Source of the DNA: Asterias rubens
Lineage: Eukaryota; Echinodermata; Asteroidea; Forcipulatida; Asteriidae
Direction of reading: 5' to 3'
DNA length: 64,000 bases
Assembly: GCF_902459465.1 (NCBI RefSeq)
Contig: NC_047068.1
Coordinates: 248,001-312,000 of the forward strand
Part shown: in pieces, positions 1 to 12,179 of the stretch
How the letters are laid out: each line of letters starts with the position of its first letter
Numbering within the stretch: the stretch's first letter is position 1
Position numbers and translations under genes: made by a program
The notes under the pieces: generated by a model
The model's input: only the letters and a program-made list of their open reading frames with translations
Told to the model about the DNA's origin: nothing
The model's database searches: none

Positions 1-28
1 AGTAGTGAGACAAAAATGAGTTGTGAGC

Positions 29-415
29 TTAAAGGCAGTGGACACTATTGGTAATTACTCAAAATATTTATTAGCATAAAACCTTACTTGGTAACGAGTA
101 ACGGGGAGAGGTTGGTAGTATTAAACATTGTGAGAAATGGATCCCTCTGAAGTGCCATGGTTTTCGAGAAAGAAGTAATTTTCCATGAATTTGATTTCGA
201 GACCTCAGATTTAGAACTTGAGGTCTCAAAATCAACCATCTAAACGCACACAACTTCGTGTGACAAGGGTGTTTTTTTCTTTCATTATTATCTCGCAAGT
301 TCGATGACCGATTGAGCTCAAATGTTCACAGGTTTGTTATTTTATGCATATGTTGAGATACACAAACTGTGAAGGCTAGTCTTTGACAATTACCAATAGT
401 GTCCACTGCCTTTAA
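29..415 (+). mobile_element. Family-1 MITE (TTAA-AGGCAGTGGACAC termini), copy 1
   Basis: A full-length copy of the dominant repeat of this window, about 385 bp. It starts TTAAAGGCAGTGGACACTAT and ends with the inverted complement ATAGTGTCCACTGCCTTTAA. In the middle is a near-perfect hairpin of the type GATTTCGAGACCTCA / TGAGGTCTCGAAATC. There is no coding capacity, so it is a non-autonomous DNA transposon. The flanking TTAA could be a target duplication, but the superfamily is not identifiable by eye. This orientation (TTGGTAATTACTC at the left) is called plus in all family-1 entries. Confidence 0.85.
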
Positions 416-1389
416 GAGGGAGTGTCTTTGCGGCGTCCTTTACACAGTGGAACAATGTTCCCCACAAGAAATACATTTGTTCTTACTTGGACCTCACAAG
501 GGAATTTCTTTTAAAAAGGAAATAATAGAACACCAAAAGCAGAACCCCACATCCGGATCCATATAGTAGTGTTTGCGAGTTGTGTTTAGGTTAACACTAG
601 TTAAAAAATCACAAAAGTTACTTAACATTACATTATTGAATCAAATTTGAAATTAGTTTTAGTAGGTCACCAGAGATGAACAACCAGGTGGAACCAAAAG
701 TGTTATGAGATTTTTTTTATGAATAAGCCGGTCTCCAAAATACCCCAGATGTCACCCACATCAATCATCCACTCAATCAATCATTGGAAATCATCGGCTA
801 TTAGATCAAATAATAGGCCTACATCTTATCACTCACTCACGCTTTTTGGGGGGTATCGCGTTCAAAGCATAAGAAAATGTGGTAACAATTTCTGGCACAA
901 CATGAGTGTTTTGTATTACAAAGACACTCCGAGAGCGGTTCGTTGAAGAGCGGGCGTTCGGGGTTATTCCTGGTGGGTCTGGCCGGTTGATTACGACCAG
1001 GTAGCGGTACAAGCCCCAACGGTATCGCGTGCTCAATGTTCACCACTAGCGTGACACTACAAGCGGTGGAGAGGAAACCTGACAAGAATTAGTTCACTGT
1101 CTAGAACTTCACCTAGCAGTAAGATGGTCAGCCATAACATTTTAACAAGCCTGCGGTATTGTGTGCAGAACTTATCAACAAAGTCTTGGTTATGTTTTTG
1201 AAGGGTGAGACCTTTTTTCTTTTTTTCGAGAGAGAGGAAACCTGAAAATAACTATCCCACTGTGGAGCTTGCAGTAGGATTGTCAGCCATAATGGGAAGA
1301 CCTTTCTATAGTTTAATGTATGTTATGACGACATAAATAAATACTGTAATCTGTTGTCCGTATGCCCTATACTTAAAATATGAAACAAT
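416..1389. other. Unassigned intergenic DNA
   Basis: AT-rich sequence with short non-conserved ORFs only. I see no exon with good splice sites, no recognisable protein motif and no repeat shared with the rest of the window. Confidence 0.5.
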
Positions 1390-1530
1390 GGGAGACATTT
1401 GAACGCTAGGTAGCAGCAGACTTGCCAGGTAAATTCACATTGTTAACATCGTTCTGAGCATGCTCACATTCAAAGAACAATGGATTTTACCTGGTAAGTC
1501 TGCTGCCACCAAGAGTCCCAAAGGTCTCCC
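1390..1530. mobile_element. Palindromic MITE, GCTAGGTGGCAGCAGAC family, copy 1
   Basis: A foldback element of about 140 bp. The left arm runs GGGAGAC..GAACGCTAGGTAGCAGCAGAC and the right arm is its inverse, GTCTGCTGCC..GGTCTCCC. The centre has near-complementary pieces around CATTGTT/AACAATG. Two further copies lie near 43.5 kb and 48.2 kb. Confidence 0.75.
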
Positions 1531-1603
1531 GTTGTTTATCTTCTGTTTAAATAATTAGTTTTTTGTTTGTTTGTTTGTTTGCTTATTTCTTTCTTTGTTA
1601 CTA

Positions 1604-1988
1604 TTAAAGACACTGGACACTATTGGTAATTGTCAAAGACCAGTCTTCTCACTTGGTGTATCTCAACATATGCATAAAATAACAAACCTGTGAAAATTTG
1701 AGCTCCATTGGAGGCGAAGTTGCGAGATAATAATGAAAGAAAAAACACCCTTGTCACACGAAGTTGTGTGCTTTCAGATGCTTGATTTCGAGACCTCAAG
1801 TTTAAAATCTGAGGTCTCGAAATCAAATTCGTTGAAAATCACTTCTTTCTCGAAAACTACTCCACTTCTTAGGGAGCCGTTTCTCACAATGTCTTATACT
1901 ACCAACTTCTCCCCATTACTTGTTACCAAGTAAGGTTTTATGTTAACAATTATTTTGAGTAATTACCAATAGTGTCCACTGCCTTTAA
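1604..1988 (-). mobile_element. Family-1 MITE, copy 2
   Basis: A complete copy in reverse orientation, bounded by TTAAAGACACTGGACAC and GTGTCCACTGCCTTTAA. The internal GAGACCTCAAG / CTGAGGTCTCG hairpin is kept. Confidence 0.85.
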
Positions 1989-2998
1989 CTCGGAGTGCTT
2001 GATTTGTCTCGGTCAGCCTTAGTTTTTCCTTCGTTCACAAAAAAAACTGTCAAGGTCTCATTGATAAAAGTCCTAATAAATGATAATTACTCTTGATGGA
2101 AACAGGAAGTGTTCTCGTAAAAAGTAAGCTCCGCATGCCAAGTCAGTTTGTTTATGGCGGGAAAGTTTGGGCGGGAAAAAGGGGGGATTGCACGCGATTT
2201 ATAAATAGATGTTGTCTGTTAGTCATCTATGATCTCTCATGGGCTCCTATATTTTTATGTGGGGAAAAAAAATCGGGTTGGATTCAATTAAATTAGTAAC
2301 GTTGATCTTAGGATCTAGATAAGCAAATTACAGCGGATTGTGGGGATTACTGATCTAGAATATGTAAGCCGTGGGGACGGCTGGCTTTGGGGAGGGAGTC
2401 TGTCAAGGTTGCCCACTTTTCGGACTCGGATACAAGACCCACATATTGAGAGGGAAAAGTGTCATTCTTGACCCAAAATGTTTCTTGTCTTACATATACC
2501 GTTTTCGAAAACTTGTGATGTTGTAGGAAAATTGTTCGCCTTACCCGGAAAGAAACGTGCAACGATGATAGGCAGGGCCTATCATTTTGAGGGTAAAAAT
2601 TGAACGGTAGCCTATATATTTATAAAGTTGAGAAATTAAGAAGATATAAGTTAAACGTTTTTAAATGATGAAAAGTTTCAGAACAGCGTTCGTACAAAAA
2701 AAAATTGTGTCAGCGCAAATAAAGTTTTGTTAAAACCTGTTTTTCTTCTTTGTTTTGCAAATGGTCATTTTAAAGAACTATAATGAACAAGTTTCCCACT
2801 CGTGGAGAACTGCAGTTTTTTTTTAATCCGATTTTAAACATACATTGAACACAAAACGGACATTGTCTTCACAACTAACCGAAACCATTAAAGAAATTTG
2901 GGAATGAAAGTTTTATGATAGAACTTAAGTCAACTTACTTTGACTCACTGACTGTTTTAACGATCATTATTCTTATTTTGTCTTTCTATTCCTAACAG
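1989..2998. other. Unassigned intergenic DNA
   Basis: AT-rich sequence with no clear repeat or gene. A pyrimidine-rich run at the right end (about 2967-2998) leads into the candidate exon that follows. Confidence 0.4.
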
Positions 2999-3100
2999 AA
3001 AAATCGATTGCCATAATTTATACTTTATGGTTCCAGCCCCGGTCCTATATCCCCGGGGAAGCTGCTCCTGTTCTGACACCGTCGCTCTATAAACTGAAGG
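2999..3100 (+). CDS. Possible isolated coding exon, unknown protein
   Basis: A strong polypyrimidine tract and CTAACAG acceptor precede 102 nt that are open in one frame, followed by an AAGG|GTGAGT donor. The frame reads KSIAIIYTLWFQ, then a Pro/Gly-containing stretch, then VLTPSLYKLKG. The length is a multiple of three. I recognise no family, and no partner exons are visible nearby, so this may be chance or the edge of a gene outside the window. Confidence 0.25.
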
Positions 3101-3692
3101 GTGAGTTTTATATCTGTCGTTCTTTTATTTCTATTTCTTGATTAAATGCGCACAAAAATAACCACATCTGCTGGCTAACATTTCTATGTCCAAGTTTTGG
3201 CCATGAACAAATTCGCCAATGATAAGTGGAATAGTACGTTAAAAAACTGAATATGACTTGTTAAATATTGTGTACGAAAAAAACTCAGCATAAAGTGAAT
3301 GTGTTGCATTTATGTACACATTGATGCACGTTGTCTGCATGCTTGCTTTATCCTTATAACTTCTCCCAATGCACCATCCTTTACACCAGCCGAAATCCTA
3401 AATCTTTTGCTTGGCTTCATCAGCCATAAGCCGGTGCCTCAGCCAAAGATCTCAGCCACTCCCCTCCAACAAGACCATGACAGTTTGAACCCATCCACGC
3501 CCCCTCCACCCCCATCTTAATAGACACCCACCCCTAACGATCCATCACAGTATGCACCCATCAAGTTTAGTTAATGATAATGACATTGAAATGGGAAGCG
3601 GGCCCTTCGTGACTGCTGAATTCTTGGGCTCGTCTGATGGGACCGCATAGGAAATGATCCTATGATGATTCTAACGCACTTTCAATGAACAT
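3101..3692. other. Unassigned intergenic DNA
   Basis: Nothing recognised. A C-rich stretch at about 3490-3540 gives a spurious proline-rich ORF. Confidence 0.4.
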
Positions 3693-3940
3693 TAGAGAGG
3701 TTTGGCTGCACGCTCTGCGTGAACGTGAACGTGATGAACATCAGTTGTGTCGTTAAAATCGCACGTTTCAGCATGCGTGAAGTTACTATTTTTCACGTCA
3801 GGTGCGTACGTGAGCGCAGACGTCATACGTGAGCATGCAATAAGCCCAAAGTGGCGACGTCACCCAGAACCAACACAATTTGTTGACGTTCGCGTTCACG
3901 TATTGCTCGCGTAACGTACAGCTAAACCTCGCTATTACAG
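3693..3940. mobile_element. Foldback element with CGTGAACG arms
   Basis: The left arm begins near GAGAGGTTTGGCTG and contains GCGTGAACGTGAACGTGATG. The right arm contains GTTGACGTTCGCGTTCACG and ends near CAGCTAAACCTCGC. The arms are imperfect inverted repeats around a diverged centre, which is the pattern of a degenerate foldback MITE. Confidence 0.55.
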
Positions 3941-4569
3941 AATTGTTTTTTGCTAACAAAAGAATTTTTGGAAGTCTAAGCACTTTATGTAAACCACCAT
4001 ATACATAAATTGACAAACCTGTAGAAGTTCGAGATCGATCGGCCATCTAGGTCACAAGAAATTGTGAAAAATCGATTACACATTTTGCATGACATTTACA
4101 TGATAAACTTCAAACGGGAAATTAGTTTTTATTTATTTCTCATCAAATATGACATATTATAAGGACGAAATATTTCAAGGGATGTTTTCTACAATCATCA
4201 TCATTACACCGATGAGTTGTATGTAAATCTGTGAGTAGACGAGTTTTTGTTTTCTTGGCAATTCTGTAATGTTCCTTTAAAATCAAACGAATTACACTCA
4301 TGCTCGTAACACTTCCTTAGTCGATCATTCGTCATAATTCCACGATGGTTCATTCCTCTAATTGAATCGGTGTTACTTTCCCCCACCCCTTCTTAGCTTA
4401 GAAGAATGTCCATTCCACTCGCAAAATAACTATCAAAGGAAAAGAAAACTATAGGCAAAGTGTTACCTTAGATTTTGGAGCCGTTCGATTGGTATAATCC
4501 CAATGACTGACGTACATTGTGGGGCATGACCACTACTATTTTATATTTTTTACAAAACCGCATTACTTC

Positions 4570-4690
4570 AATGCTGAGGTCTCGAAGTCAATTCAAATAT
4601 TTTAGTGAGAAGTTACTTCTTTCTCAAAAACTACTATACTTCAGAGGGAGCCGTTTCTCACAATTTTTTAACCATCAACAGCTTTCTAAA
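4570..4690 (-). mobile_element. Family-1 MITE fragment
   Basis: An internal family-1 segment: GAGGTCTCGAAGTC, ACTTCTTTCTC, then CAGAGGGAGCCGTTTCTCAC. Both termini are missing. Confidence 0.7.
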
Positions 4691-6354
4691 TAATAAAAAA
4701 AAACATCAAACCTTGCCGTTTTCGAGCATTTAAAAAAAAAGCCACGCGTGGTTTTTGTCGTTTCTTTGTTGTATTTTGCTTGTTATCACCATGGTTACTG
4801 TTGTTTTGTTGTCATTGTTACGTTTGTTTAAAGCTTGTAAAACTGAACCACTTTGGTGACCCCTGACCCGGTCACGAACTCCCCTTCCCAAGTCGCCTTT
4901 ACCGCCCTATACGCATAAAATGCATTACGGTCTGGCACGCGATCACTCCATCAATCTATTAACACGTCATTTGTAAAAATCCAAAACACAAAATAGCCGT
5001 CTGGGGGCCAGCACGCAAAATATTCTACAGTGCAACCTTGCTTCCAAGGATGTGCAATTTCTCGGCCCCCTTCCTGTAATGGTAAGGGGGACGATGCGAT
5101 ACGCTGCCTATGAGAACGACACCGACTAGACGTCGCGACGTCTAGTGCGTGTGATTTATTAACAGGCAAGTCGTGATGTCTGGTCACACTTATCACCAAT
5201 CAGAGAAGGGGTGGGAGACGATGAACCTGTCTTTCATTCCACTTAAAAAGATAATTGAGCTGCTTGTGCGTGACAATGGGAGATTAATGAGTGTGCTTAG
5301 GATTAATTAGTTGACAAAAAGGCTACTCTACAGACTGGTGACGGAGTTTGACGTTTTGGTGGCCTTTTTATTGGGCATATCCCATGTATAGATGACACAG
5401 GGCTCAGTTGTTGCCTGCTCGCGTGCTCGCGTGTTAATATCTAATAAGTAAAGACAAAGGGGTGGATTAAGCCTGGTTAGATGCCTTGACACTGGATGGA
5501 ATGTATAAAGAGTTGGGTGAATCTTGAGATGAAGTATAAATCCCTTGTCCCTGATCCAAGGCCTAGATACTAATCCCTACCAAGTCAATTAATCGACTTC
5601 ACTTCCGGGGTACCATTCCCCAAGGACCCCATGCCCCGCCCCCCCCAACCTCCGACAACGATGATTTAGTTTGGAGCGCCCTCTCTTTGCTTCATTAAGT
5701 TAGGGAGGGTAGTGCTTTCTGTTGTACCAGCCAGGCTTCTGATGGATGATACCCAAGCCTATAATTCGTACGGGCTGTAAAGGGGGTAACCCTGTTTCAG
5801 TCCCTAATTCAGTTTCAGTAGGTGGAAACGGCCCATGGACAAACAATTGTAGCCCACACCTTTAAGTGTCCTTCAGGCCTTGTGTGTCTGACATCTTGCA
5901 TAACAAAAATAATAAATAAACACCATAGCCCAATTTTATAAAGCCTGCACAAAAACTTAGCAAGCACAGAAAAGTAATGCTTAACAGAAAAAGGTGACAA
6001 GAAAAAAATATATTCAGTTTACAATGTTATGCCCCCACTCAATTTAAGCTAAGCAAAGAAACTCGTCAGCGGTTTTCTGCTGCTTAACAACTTTGTGAAA
6101 TTGCACGATCTGCAAATTGGGCCCAGTTGACTATGTTAGCTGATACTCCGATGTTGAAACTAAGTAAGACAATGAAGTGACGTATTGTAATGTGTTTTGA
6201 TATAAATTGTCATGGAACATGCCCCTTCTGCACTGATTTCAGCAGTGACCTCCACCCCCCCCCCCCACACACACCCAAACTTGGTTCGTTTTTCACCGTG
6301 GTTATCGTATTTGTGTTCAACTCCTGTACAAAATATAATATCGTAGTCGATACT
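4691..6354. other. Unassigned intergenic DNA
   Basis: No gene found. It contains a perfect 22-bp palindrome (5125-5146), a C-run at about 5636-5646, and a degraded piece around 5990-6125 (GCTGCTTAACAACTTTGTG, AAATTGGGCCC) resembling the foldback element at 40.78 kb. Confidence 0.4.
5125..5146. repeat. Perfect 22-bp palindrome
   Basis: ACTAGACGTCG followed directly by its exact inverse CGACGTCTAGT. The flanks CAC.G / CGTGTG extend the symmetry weakly. It contains two AatII-type GACGTC cores. Confidence 0.8.
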
Positions 6355-6695
6355 GCGCAAGTGTCTACCAACAAGGTACTCAAGGCGCTTAGTACATATA
6401 TTCTTATAGAAAGATATGTCTTGAAAGTTATGAATTCTGAGACCCAAATATGTAGCACCTTAAAAGGGTTTACATGGTGCTACGGCGCATTCTGCAGCCA
6501 CAGCCAGGAACACCGGGCGAGCCCCTTCTCTTTTCAATAAGTGCACTGTGTTCTTTTAAGTGCATTACACAACACACGTGACCAACGGCTTTACGTCCCA
6601 TCCGAAGGACAAAGCAATAGCCACTTGTCTCGCTCAGTAACACAAGTGTCACGGCTGGGACCCGAACTCAGATCGTGTGCTAACGACCTATTGTA
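6355..6695 (-). mobile_element. tRNA-derived SINE, truncated in its tRNA head
   Basis: It matches the full SINE at 17380-17793 over the body: TAGCACCTT..AAGGGTTTACATGGTGCTA, CAGCCACAGCCAGGAACACC, then GTGTCACGGCTGGGACCCGA (the T-arm side of the tRNA-like head). The rest of the head is lost. The 3' end is at the lower coordinate. Confidence 0.75.
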
Positions 6696-7606
6696 ATCAC
6701 TCATCGCTTATAGGCTACAAAACTACGGCCCAATAGATCGCTTATAATTCCAGGATTGTTGTATCATCACGCGATTTTATTGCTTCCGATGCCTAGACAC
6801 TTGCAAGAGCTGTCAATTTGATGAGTGAATGGGATATTACAGCGTCGTTCCCACGGTCAGCGCGCTTCATCGAACCCCTCTCATTGCGAAAAGGGCATTG
6901 ATGCACACAATGGCGCGGCGAGGTGGTGATCAATACACCCATATAAACGAGGTTGTGTTTCACCCTCTCCGTGTGTGTCTTGCTATGTCTAGAGAACCCT
7001 AGGATTGCCTGATGTAGTGAGTCACGACTCTATTTAAGGGTACAATAAGTACACTTTCTGAAACAAGGTTGTCACAATCCTATGACCCTGGTTAAGATCT
7101 GATTATAGGCGCCATACAACACGCACATCCTTGCACATCCTTGCAAGCTAGACTGTTTGAAATCCCTACACCACACGCAAGGCCGAGACTAGACTTGTTT
7201 CAAGTCTCGTTCACGTGCGAGAGGTCCCTCGCATATCGCGCTGACTAATCAAACAAGCCCCTTACCGTCAAAATGTAGCTATTCATGCTGGTCCAGAGAA
7301 TATCAGGAAACTGCAGGATCGCAAGTTCCTATCCCGCAGTCCGGCACAGGTTTGGGAGTTTTCTTAAGTAGGCGATGGGACTAAAATAATAAAAGGACTC
7401 TCATCTCATGGGATTGGGACTTGAGTCAAAACTAGCAAGGCCGAGACGCGAACCCCGGCTTGGAGCCATGAAGTAGTTTCTTGGGTTTTTTTCCCCCGCC
7501 CTTTTTTCTCGTCTGCAGCAGAAGTGCAAATGTTGATTAATTAATGTTGATTGTGATGACACGCTGACATGTGTGAAACGGAAACTCAAACAGTGACACG
7601 GTCTAA
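6696..7606. other. Unassigned intergenic DNA
   Basis: No gene or clear repeat. Short tandem echo at 7127-7144 (CACATCCTTG twice). Confidence 0.4.
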
Positions 7607-7985
7607 TTAAAGGGAAGGTACACGTTTGGTAATTACTCAAAACAAATATTAACTTAAAAACTGACTTGGTATAACGAACATTGGGGAGCTGTTGATAGTA
7701 TAAAACCTTGTGAGAAACGACTCCCTCTGAAGTAACGTAGTTTTTGAGAAAGACGTAATTTCTCACTAAAATAATAAAAGACTTCTAGCTAGAAGTCTTT
7801 TTATTCATATCTGAAAGCACACAAATTCGTCCAACAAGGGTGTTTTTTCTTTCATCATCGTCTCGCAACTCCGATGACCAACTGAGCTCAAATTTTCACA
7901 GGCTTGTTATTGTATGGTTATGATGGGATACGCCAAGTGATGACACTGGTCTTTGACAATTACCAAACGTGTACCTTCCCTTTAA
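7607..7985 (+). mobile_element. Family-2 MITE (AAAGGGAAGGTACACG termini)
   Basis: It starts TTAAAGGGAAGGTACACGTT and ends AAACGTGTACCTTCCCTTTAA. The interior follows the family-1 plan (TCCCTCTGAAGTAACGTAG, CAAGGGTGTTTTTTCTTTC, GAGCTCAAATTTTCACAGG), but the central hairpin is different: GACTTCTAGCTAGAAGTC. Confidence 0.8.
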
Positions 7986-8116
7986 GTCATTGGGATCATT
8001 ATGGTTTGCACGATACACTGCAATACTGGGGTGTTAACAAATTAACACCATGGGTGGTGCCTAAATATTTAGATACCAGACGGGAATAAAATCATAGTTT
8101 ACAACATGGAGCATGT

Positions 8117-8440
8117 TAGGCAGTGGACACTATTGGTAATTACTCAACATAATTATTATCCCTCTGAAGTGACGTAGTTTTCGAGAAAGAAGTAATTTTA
8201 CACGTATTTTATTTCGAAACCTTACAATTCGTATTTGAGGTCTCGAAATCAAGCATCTGAAAGCACACAACTTCGTGTGTCAAGGGTGTTTTTTCTTCCA
8301 TTATTATCTCGCAGCTTCGACAACTAATTGAGCTCTAATTTTCACAGATTTGTTATTTTATGCATATGTTGAGATACACCAAGTATTAAAAGAAGACTTG
8401 TCTTTGACAATATTACCAATATTGTCTACAGTGTCTTTAA
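8117..8440 (+). mobile_element. Family-1 MITE with internal deletion
   Basis: It starts AGGCAGTGGACACTATTGG and jumps from CTCAACATAATTATTA straight to TCCCTCTGAAGTGACG. About 60 bp of the left half are missing relative to other copies. The right end is diverged (CTACAGTGTCTTTAA). Confidence 0.75.
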
Positions 8441-9215
8441 ACAACACTGATATAATTTGTGATTATAGGGGCCTACTTTTGTTTTGTTTTCTCGAACAAA
8501 CAGTTCGAATGAATGTGTAACTCTTCCAGCATACCAATAACAAACAAATCCTAGTTCGTGAAGTGTGCTGAACTGAAGTTACCTAAAGTGATTATTGTTT
8601 CAACCTCTTGCAGTACTTTCTCAAAAATGTTGGTTTGGATCCAATAAGTGGATTAATTTGACTGTCGTCTGCGCACCATGATCTTTGTATATGTTTGAAC
8701 TTGGGTAACAATGTTCCAATAGTTCCTTGTGTGACACTCAATCACTCCACATTAATGTAGTCTTCTATTCCGAAACAAAAACAATATGTTTTAGAATTTA
8801 AAGGGGACGTATGGCATGGATACAAGTTTACCTATTCGTGCCGTCGTGCATGCTGTCCCTGAACCCGATAATTCTACTCTGCGGTAAATAAAGCATGACA
8901 GTTCTCTAAGAACAAACTCTACCTGGCAAGTAAATACACACATGGTGTTACCGCAAACCATCTCATTGAACTCAACTCTGTGAACCTGGGTATGAACTTG
9001 GGCTTGTTAAATTGTTCCAGTCCCATATGGAAAGTTACTTATATCCATTACCTTTTATATAAAGGGTATCATTTGGTAGTTACTCCGAATTATAACGACC
9101 ATCAAAGTGCATCTGTTGATATTGAAGAACATTCTTAATAAGCGATTGCTTTCTAAAGAATGTGATTTGACTTTTAAGGGATTCAAGAACGTTTTAATAT
9201 GTGAAAAGGGTCTGC
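8441..9215. other. Unassigned intergenic DNA
   Basis: AT-rich, with no recognised gene or repeat. Confidence 0.4.
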
Positions 9216-9590
9216 ACGAAGCATTTATCGTACTGCGTATAGACCATGTGAACTTTGTTTACAATAAGTGTGACCATGTACATTCGTTGGCTAGTCTGGC
9301 AGGCAAGATACTGCACTGGTCAGATGGGAAAGTTGACATTTTGTGTCATAATTTCCACATAAATCCGAGAGTTAAAGTAAAAGCTGACAAGTTTCGAGAT
9401 GTGCCCCTTTCATCATATCAAACATTGATATGAATTAGACAGTGCACTCTCCATAAAATATAAGTAAGATTTGATGTTTGCTTCCATTGAGCTGTGTACA
9501 AATTGTGCCTGCAGGAAGTCCAGACTAGGTGGCTCTTTTGTAAATATGTGATGTCACAGGTCACATCGTCTTTATTCCAGATATAGAATT
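9216..9590. repeat. Dispersed repeat R350, copy 1
   Basis: A block of roughly 350 bp that recurs at 12849-13190 in the same orientation. Shared landmarks are GTGAACTTTGTTTACAATAA, TGGCTAGTCTGGCAGGCAA, CATAATTTCCACATAAATCC, GTGCCTGCAGGAAGT and GATGTCACAGGTCACATCGT. No terminal repeats or coding capacity seen. It could be a MITE or SINE interior. Confidence 0.75.
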
Positions 9591-9729
9591 GTTTACTGAA
9601 TGGACATAACCACGCCATTTGTTTGCTTAATATCAAAAAACGATACCACCTTTTGAAATGAATTTTTTACAAGTAATAATTCCATTGTACTTTTTATAGG
9701 CCTATATCAATGTGAACATGATTTTAAAA

Positions 9730-10117
9730 AATAGCAGTGGACACTATTGGTAATTACTCAAAATAACTACCATCATAAAATCATTCTTAATTACGAGTAA
9801 TGGGGAGAGGTTTGTAGTATAAAACATTGTGAGAAACAGCTCCCTCTGAAGTAATGTAGTTTTCGAGAAAGAAGTAATTTTCCACGAATTTGCTTTCGAG
9901 ACCTCAAATTTTGAATTTTAAGTCTCGAAATCAAGCATTTGAAAGCACACAACTTAGTGTGACAAGGGTGTTTTTTCTTTCATTATTTTATATCGCAACT
10001 TCGATGACCATTGAGCTCAAATTTCCACAGGATTGTTATTTTATGCATATGTTGAGAAACACCAACTGAGAAGACCTGTCTTTGACAATAATTTACCAAT
10101 AGTGTCCAGTGTCTTAA
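9730..10117 (+). mobile_element. Family-1 MITE copy
   Basis: Complete except for the extreme left bases. It starts near AGCAGTGGACACTATTGG and ends AGTGTCCAGTGTCTTAA. The hairpin is degraded on the right side. Confidence 0.8.
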
Positions 10118-10555
10118 AAAAAAAAACGATTCCAACAACCAAAGGTGCATACTTTGCCTTTAACCATAAGACCAACATACACATCTGTTGAAATACACTT
10201 TTTAATGAGCAGCAAAGGACAAGCTTGACTCCTTGCGATTAAACTCTCCCCTAATCCCATCGGACTCTCAATCTGTCCTGACGTTCAGTATTACGATAAC
10301 TAGAACCACCAGGTGTAGGTCGTTTGGGGAACACCTGGTCTGGGATGATGGGATTTTCGTTAAGTGTCGTCCCATGTGAACCAGTGCAAGGACAATACCA
10401 CTGAAAAACGTGTGAGACGTGCAAGATAGAAAAACCATGATCCACCCTACCCTACCCCCCCCCCCAAAAAAAAAAAAAAAAAAACTTTCAACTTTGATGA
10501 CCCATGCATAAAGTATGAAATTTTGAAGTTTCATGACTGTTTACATTTTAAATTT
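10118..10555. other. Unassigned intergenic DNA
   Basis: No gene. A C-run followed by an A-run at 10457-10484 gives artefactual glycine/phenylalanine ORFs on the minus strand. Confidence 0.4.
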
Positions 10556-10959
10556 TTAAAGACGCTGGACACTATTGGTTATTGTCAAAGACCAGTTTTC
10601 TCCCTTGGACAAAAGATCAGTTTTCTCTCTCAACATATGCATAAAATAACAAACCCGTGAACACTTGAACTCAATTGGTCGTCGAAGTTGCGAGATAATA
10701 ATGAAAGAAAAAACACCATTGTCACACAAAGTTGTGTGCTTTCAGATACTTGATTTCTGGACCTCAAAATTCTAAATCTGAGGTCTCGAAATCAAATTCA
10801 TAATTTTCTCTTTCTCGAAAACTACGTTACTTCAGAGGGAGCCGTTTCTCACAATGTTTTAAACTACTAACCTCTCCCGGTCCCCATTACTCGTTACCAC
10901 GTAAGGTTTTATGATAATAATTATTTTGAGTAATTACCAATAGTGTCCACTGCCTTTAA
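10556..10959 (-). mobile_element. Family-1 MITE copy
   Basis: A complete reverse-orientation copy, TTAAAGACGCTGGACAC to GTGTCCACTGCCTTTAA. It has a small local duplication near the left end (CCAGTTTTCTCCCTTGGAC followed by ATCAGTTTTCTCTC). Confidence 0.85.
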
Positions 10960-11029
10960 CAGCTTTATGAAATTGGCACAGGGCAAACGAAATAGAGTTG
11001 CGCACTAGGCAAACGCACAAACGCTTATG

Positions 11030-11215
11030 GCCCTTTTCGAAACCACGGCTTCGGCTTTGGATTCGGCTTGAGGCTCCGTTCTCTTGTCTGTAACCCTGAG
11101 CGCGAATACGCAAAGAACGCGCAATTGTCAACAACCGGCGGGGCCAAGCTAGCGGGGCCAAGCTAGCCATGAGCCGAATCCAAAGCTAAATCCAGTCGTT
11201 TCGAAAAGGATCTAT
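11030..11215. mobile_element. Foldback element, CTTTGGATTCGGCT arms
   Basis: The left arm has GGCCCTTTTCGAAACCAC followed by GGCTTTGGATTCGGCT. The right arm has AGCCGAATCCAAAGCTAAA followed by CGTTTCGAAAAGG. The centre carries a short direct repeat, GGGGCCAAGCTAGC twice. Confidence 0.65.
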
Positions 11216-11813
11216 GCGTCACGCCACCATCAGCCCCATAGAATGGGCCTTGCTCAAACCCCGGATGTGCTCCATCTCCGGCTTGGGCTTCGTGCGCTGC
11301 GTATACGCAGGAAGAAAAATCCGTAATTGGAAAACACAATGTGAGAAACGTTTATGACAGTAACTTTTCTCAGATTGTAATTTTCATAGGATAAAAACCG
11401 ATCTATTTTCTATCACCACATTACTTCGAAGTAAAATGTTTCTTAAAATGTTGTGTACTGTCGAAAGCTGCTGTACCTTTAGAGTAAGATTTTGTTGCCA
11501 TTGATTTTCGGAGTGATAACCAAACGTGTACCTTCCCTTTAAGCTGGTTATTGGATTTGCAGGCTGTAGATTGAGCATCGCTAACTTGGTAATCATCGAG
11601 ATGGGTTACACCTTGACACGCGTGTAATTTCTGGTATTCTTGGCTGATTGGTTGTGAAAATATAGCCAAGTTGCCAGTTGTTAGAAAGACGACCTTGCTG
11701 AAGGAAATGAGGCCAACACGTTCGCACTTTCTTCTTATTCCTCGACTACTTCTCCTCAGCAGCCTGGGAAACGTGTCAACAGTATAGGGTCCAATTGATG
11801 GTTTCGGAGGTTG
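11216..11813. other. Unassigned intergenic DNA with a family-2 MITE end
   Basis: A right terminus of family 2 (ACCAAACGTGTACCTTCCCTTTAA) lies at about 11519-11542. No other assignable feature. Confidence 0.5.
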
Positions 11814-12011
<198 letters not shown>

Positions 12012-12179
12012 TGGGGGTTTTCTGATAACACTTTTTTTTTTTTTTTGGGGGGGGGGGCTATTTTATTTTTTTTTGGGGGGGGGTAGGGGGCTCATTTCAA
12101 ATTCATATTAGGTTTATGCATGATACTTCTATTTATTTTCTGGTAATTAATAATGAAACCAAGAATGCCTTGCTCGCAA

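Noticed and set aside
71-298. Repeated 60-80 codon ORFs with similar peptides (RDNNERKK.., MKEKTPLSHEVVCFQM..) across the window
   Set aside because: They recur because they lie in copies of the same family-1 MITE, are interrupted differently in each copy, and start and stop at random points. They are not a conserved protein.
9107-9433. 108-codon ORF
   Set aside because: It falls mostly in the R350 repeat, and the second copy of that repeat does not keep the frame.
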